Positions 7,701 through 10,700 of a stretch of DNA of 10,700 bases are shown here, in pieces. This stretch comes from Paraglomus occultum. Its lineage: Eukaryota > Glomeromycota > Glomeromycetes > Paraglomerales > Paraglomeraceae. How positions within the stretch are numbered: the stretch's first letter is position 1; each line of letters opens with the position of its first letter. The position numbers and the translations under genes were made by a program. The DNA is taken from contig CAJVPJ010001299.1 in the NCBI GenBank assembly GCA_910592205.1, positions 1 through 10,700 on the forward strand, given 5' to 3'. The notes beneath the pieces are model-generated. The model searched no databases. It saw only the letters and a list, made by a program, of their open reading frames with translations, and had not been told where the DNA came from.

Positions 7701-10700
7701 TTTTTATTCCGGTTAATAACCCCGATTTTCACTGATCTCTCTTGGTTTATGAACCAGAAAGTGGGAAATTTTATCATTTTGACAGCAGTTTACAAGGAGT
7801 TAATTACGATTACGTGAAGCCAACAGTTAAAGAATTATTGCAACAAATTCACCAGAATAACGAGGTTGATTTAGAGGAGTATTTAGTGAAAAAGCACGAT
7901 ATCAAGCAAGGTAACGGTCATGATTGTGGTGTAGCAGTAATTGCTCTGACTGAAAGAATGATAAAAGAAGGGCTAAATGCCAACTTTTCTGACTTAAATA
8001 AAAATTTCGGACTAGAAAGGACTAAATGACGAAAGAGAGTAGAGGAAGTGTTAGGAATTGGGAGCAACGATGAGAAGCAGGAGCCGTCAACTTCACCCCA
8101 AAAACCAAGCAATACTAATGAAGAAATAGAAAAGTTAAAAAAAGAACTTACTGAGGCCCGCGGAGAAAAAACAGATTTAGAACTTCAATTGGCAAAAATT
8201 TTAGGGAACAAAGTGAATGATGATGAAGGAGAGGACAGTGTGAGTATTGCCTTAAACGAAGAAATCGAAGCAAGACAAAAGGCTGAAGATAAGGTGGAAA
8301 CTCTTGAGTCCGAAATCGCTCGGTTGAAAGAAAACTTAGCCAAAGCCCAAAAATCTCAACAAACCGCCCCAAAAACTCAAAATTGGCCTAGAAAAAATAA
8401 TGCTAAACCCACAAAGTCTCCGGATGATTTGCAACAACAATTAGCCAATAAAAACCAACAATTAACTGAAGCGAAAAACAAAGCAAAACAATTAGAAAAA
8501 CGTCCTGATATTAGCCAAAAAGATTATAATAAACTAGTAAATGACAAAAATAAGGCAGACAAAGCATTAGAAAGAGTTAAAAAGCAATTAGAAGACGTTA
8601 AGAAGAGCAGAGATGAAACTGGAAAAAGAATAAGGGAGGTAAGAAAGGAAAAAGGAGAAATTGAAAAGAGCAAAAGAACATTAGAAACACAACTAACAAG
8701 AAAAGATGCTGAATTAGAAAAACTAAAAAGGAATCTTGATGCTGAGAAAGAAAAAAATAAAAATTCAGCAGCCAACCCTCCAAAAATTAGAACTAACCAG
8801 CCAGTTAAAAAAGGTCAAAACAGTCGCACAACCAAGCCAGCCGGTTCACCGGGCCAGAAGAAAAGTCCAGCCCAACAAATTGAGGAATTAAATAACCAAT
8901 TACAAACTGCTCGACAAGAACGCGATGCTGCTCTGACCTCCCAACAGCAAGCAACAAAAGAAAAAGAACTAAGCGAGAAAAGAGCAACCGATGCCGAAAT
9001 TGAAAATTCTTCCCTTCAAACCCAATTACAAAATAAGCAAAGTGAATTAGCAACCAAAACTGCTGAAAATGATAATCTAAGCAGCAAATTAACTAGCGAA
9101 AGGCAAGAAAAGGACCAAATATCCAAACAATTATCTGAAACGCAGATCAGGAACAAAGAATTAGAATCAGAAAGCAAATCTGCCGAAGCCTTACAAAACA
9201 CCGTTGAGGAATTAACAACCACAATTCAAGAATTAGAAAACCGTAATAAAGAAGGGTCAACTCCCGAAAAAGAACAATTACAAAGCCAAATAGTAAAATT
9301 ACAAAAAGAAATAAAAATTTTAAAAGATGAACTAGAAGAAAACGAGAAAGAATTAGAACTAGCCTGAACCACAGCCCAAACCCACTGAGAAGCATTAGGA
9401 AAAGGAGAAGAACACAGCACAAGGCAAGGGAAAGAAATTAAAACGTTGCAAAATCAAAGCCGCGAATATCAATCCCAAATAAGTAATCTTCAAAATAAAT
9501 TAATCAGAAGCCAAGACGCCCAAAAACGAGCCCGAGATAAATTTCGCCAAGCAATAATCAGCAATGGTAGAGAAAATGGCGAAGAAATTGACAACCTTAA
9601 CACAACTATTAATTCCCTTAATGAAAGTCTAGAGTTTAATCAATGACTAAACCACGAAATTAATGAAGAGAATGAAAACCTACAAAACAAGAACAGCAAA
9701 TTGACCGAGCAATTAGCCAACGCCAACCAGCAAATTGAGGCACTAAAAAAGGGCGGCGAAGAAGCATTAAAACTACTAGCCGAAAAAGAAGAAGAGTTAA
9801 AAAAACTTGAAGCCCAAACAGAAAAAACAAAACAGAACCAGCAAAAACCAATAAAAACTTCCTCCTGAAAAAAAACCGTCCGAAATCTAGGAATTGCTTA
9901 TTTAGCAGGTTTTGGAACTCATGGAACCTATGATTGAACCCAAGGAAAAGGTTATGGAGAAAATAACTCGGCTCTGGCGAACCTCAACTCTACTCTTAAC
10001 GTTCCTAACTACCCGAATTTTACCCAAAATATTTATCAAAATATTCCTTTCAATAAAAATGAAAACGATTTGCTCCAACAATTAACATTTAATAATGACT
10101 TAAATAAAGAATTAACTGATATTAAATCATTTGTCGGACAATTAGAAGACAAGGGGTTAGTAGAAAATCCAAATTTAGCCAACCAAAGAGGGGTTAAAAT
10201 ATTCGAGTTGACTGACAAGTTGGCTGAAAAGCGAAGAGAAATTAGTGACTTACAAGCCCAAATCGAACAACAAAAATCAGAAAAAGGCTTAACGGTTCAT
10301 GGCAGTGGTGTTAATGACTTAATAGAAAAAATAACTGAACTAGAACAAGAGAGAATAAAATCACAGAAAAAAAGCCAGCGGTCAAGAGATGAATTAGAAA
10401 AAACTAAAAATGCTTATCAAGACTTAGAAAATGAAAAAAATGAGTGAAAAACTAAATATAAAAATGCTGAATTAAAACCTGCTAACTTACCGGATAACTG
10501 AGAGACTGAGTTAGAAAGAATACCAATGCTGGAAGCCAATCAGAAACCAGAGGACTATGATAAAATTAAAAGTGATTTAGAGGAATGAAATGAGGTTTTT
10601 GATAGCAAAAAACCAAGTGATATTACCAAAAAAATAATTGAGTTAGAAAAAAGACCTGAGATAAATATTACTAAAAGCGAGTGAGAAAATGATTATAGCA
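4552..10700 (+). CDS. Giant coiled-coil protein with embedded Ulp1/SENP-like protease; phase-variable; runs off the window
   Basis: The N-terminal part reads from GTG 4552 (or ATG 4570) in frame 1, enters a 15-copy AG tract and, as sequenced, stops at TAA 4750-4752 after 66 residues. Frame 2 is then open from 4697 to the window edge, about 2000 codons with no TAA or TAG, but a TAG at 4694-4696 closes it upstream. Its first possible initiator is a TTG at 5174 inside a coiled coil and its first ATG is near 6100. The body therefore needs the N-terminal part and a frame change: one AG gained or two lost. Order: linker, coiled coils (about 5000-6350), LPWQVKLWG break, acidic coils, Arg/Ser region, coil, C48 protease (about 7500-8045), further coils split by Pro/Lys linkers, and a non-coil Gly/Tyr/Asn patch (9866-10070). 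Fifteen in-frame TGA encode Trp. No signal peptide is evident and the C-terminus is not seen. Confidence 0.8.
4695..4724 (+). repeat. AG dinucleotide tract, 15 units, near the 5' end of the giant gene
   Basis: AG is repeated 15 times without interruption. It encodes Arg-Glu repeats in every frame. The initiating frame (1) leaves the tract into a stop 26 bases later, while frame 2 leads into about 6 kb of open coding sequence. Sixteen or thirteen units would connect them. Such tracts change length by slipped-strand mispairing and serve as on/off switches in many host-adapted bacteria. Confidence 0.97.
6887..7360 (+). other. Two small Cys/His clusters in the giant protein
   Basis: HCCPRC at 6887-6904 and HNCLNGCC at 7337-7360 lie about 150 residues apart in a protein otherwise almost free of Cys. 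Each offers three Cys and one His, enough to bind one zinc ion. They flank the Arg/Ser-rich stretch and precede the protease domain. I recognise no named zinc-finger family. Confidence 0.45.
6941..7012 (+). other. Arg/Ser-rich low-complexity segment
   Basis: This stretch of 24 residues is made mainly of Ser, Arg and Asn and ends SSSFRRSGSF. It interrupts the coiled-coil regions. A related basic-Ser-Phe patch, RRKSFSLL, lies at 5822-5845, likewise just before a coiled coil. Both contain R-x-x-S-type sites of the kind used by eukaryotic basophilic kinases. Confidence 0.6.
7502..8047 (+). other. Ulp1/SENP-like cysteine protease domain (MEROPS C48, clan CE)
   Basis: This domain is predicted to cleave SUMO, NEDD8 or another ubiquitin-like protein from targets. 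It opens with RWLTDKEIDW, the typical 'WLxDxxI' entry. It continues with LVFIPVNNPDFHWSLLVYE, whose catalytic His is codon 7730-7732, followed by FYHFDS (Asp 7781-7783) and KQGNGHDCGVAVIALTE (Gln 7907-7909, Cys 7925-7927). A closing RTKWRKRVEEVLG helix completes the fold. The His-Asp gap of 17 and Gln-Cys gap of 6 equal those I recall for human SENP8/NEDP1, and the Asp-Cys gap of 48 is close to its 44. UGA encodes the entry Trp (7520) and the Trp after the catalytic His. All catalytic residues are intact, so activity is plausible. Substrate is not readable, and general deubiquitinase activity is the main alternative. Confidence 0.9.
9866..10075 (+). other. Non-coiled Gly/Tyr/Asn-rich segment of the giant protein
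   Basis: A break in the coiled coil reads WKKTVRNLGIAYLAGFG, continues HGTYDWTQGKGYGENN, then passes into an Asn/Pro/Tyr-rich stretch (NVPNYPNFTQNIYQNIP). The first part is mildly hydrophobic but too short and polar for a confident membrane helix. I recognise no domain. Confidence 0.4.

Noticed and set aside
4663-9851. Many minus-strand open frames opposite the giant gene
   Set aside because: They are antisense shadows of a purine-rich coiled-coil gene: Ser/Leu/Phe-rich, overlapping one another and without credible starts.
5000-10700. SMC/Rad50-type chromosome protein
   Set aside because: The long coils invite this, but no Walker A/B or ABC signature is seen and a C48 protease is embedded.
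1-10700. tRNA or rRNA genes, CRISPR arrays, insertion sequences
   Set aside because: No cloverleaf, rRNA motif, spaced direct-repeat array, transposase or terminal inverted repeats were seen on either strand.

Overview
The window reads as a piece of an AT-rich Mollicutes-type genome in which UGA encodes tryptophan. In-frame TGA falls where Trp is expected in a Nudix hydrolase, Fpg/MutM, RnpA, bL35 and a Ulp1-like protease, and every long gene becomes continuous only under that code. No gene start has a convincing Shine-Dalgarno sequence, which also fits reduced Mollicutes. A eukaryotic-style SUMO/NEDD8-protease domain inside a giant coiled-coil protein points to life in or on eukaryotic cells. 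From memory of the literature, mycoplasma-related endobacteria of arbuscular mycorrhizal fungi (Candidatus Moeniiplasma) carry such proteases, so that lineage is a reasonable guess. It cannot be proven from this window.

Layout. Positions 1-2371 are a compact, ordinary block on the + strand: the 3' end of an unrecognised gene, rnpA (376-840), rpmI (928-1128), a MutT-like Nudix hydrolase (1139-1543) and fpg/mutM (1550-2371). Nudix and fpg lie 6 bases apart and form a natural 8-oxoguanine defence pair.

Positions 2372-10700 are accessory. A minus-strand gene (3299 to 2374) for a tail-anchored membrane protein contains a 13-copy AG tract. As sequenced, the tract puts its two halves in different frames. 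Divergent from it, 3398-4396 encodes a six-helix membrane protein with ABC-exporter topology but no ATPase. From 4552 to the window edge runs a giant coiled-coil gene. A 15-copy AG tract near its start again puts the short N-terminal part (frame 1) and the body (frame 2, open for about 6 kb) out of register. Midway through the body (about 7500-8045) is a complete Ulp1/SENP-family (C48) cysteine protease domain with His, Asp, Gln and Cys all in place.

The main proposal is a phase-variable surface or effector module. Two neighbouring genes on opposite strands each carry an AG contingency tract, and each is one repeat unit away from an intact frame. One encodes a membrane-anchored protein and the other a more than 2000-residue coiled-coil protein armed with a deSUMOylase/deneddylase-like domain. 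An orphan ABC-exporter-like membrane subunit lies between them. Phase variation, secretion and host targeting are inferences; the frames, tracts and catalytic motifs are visible directly.
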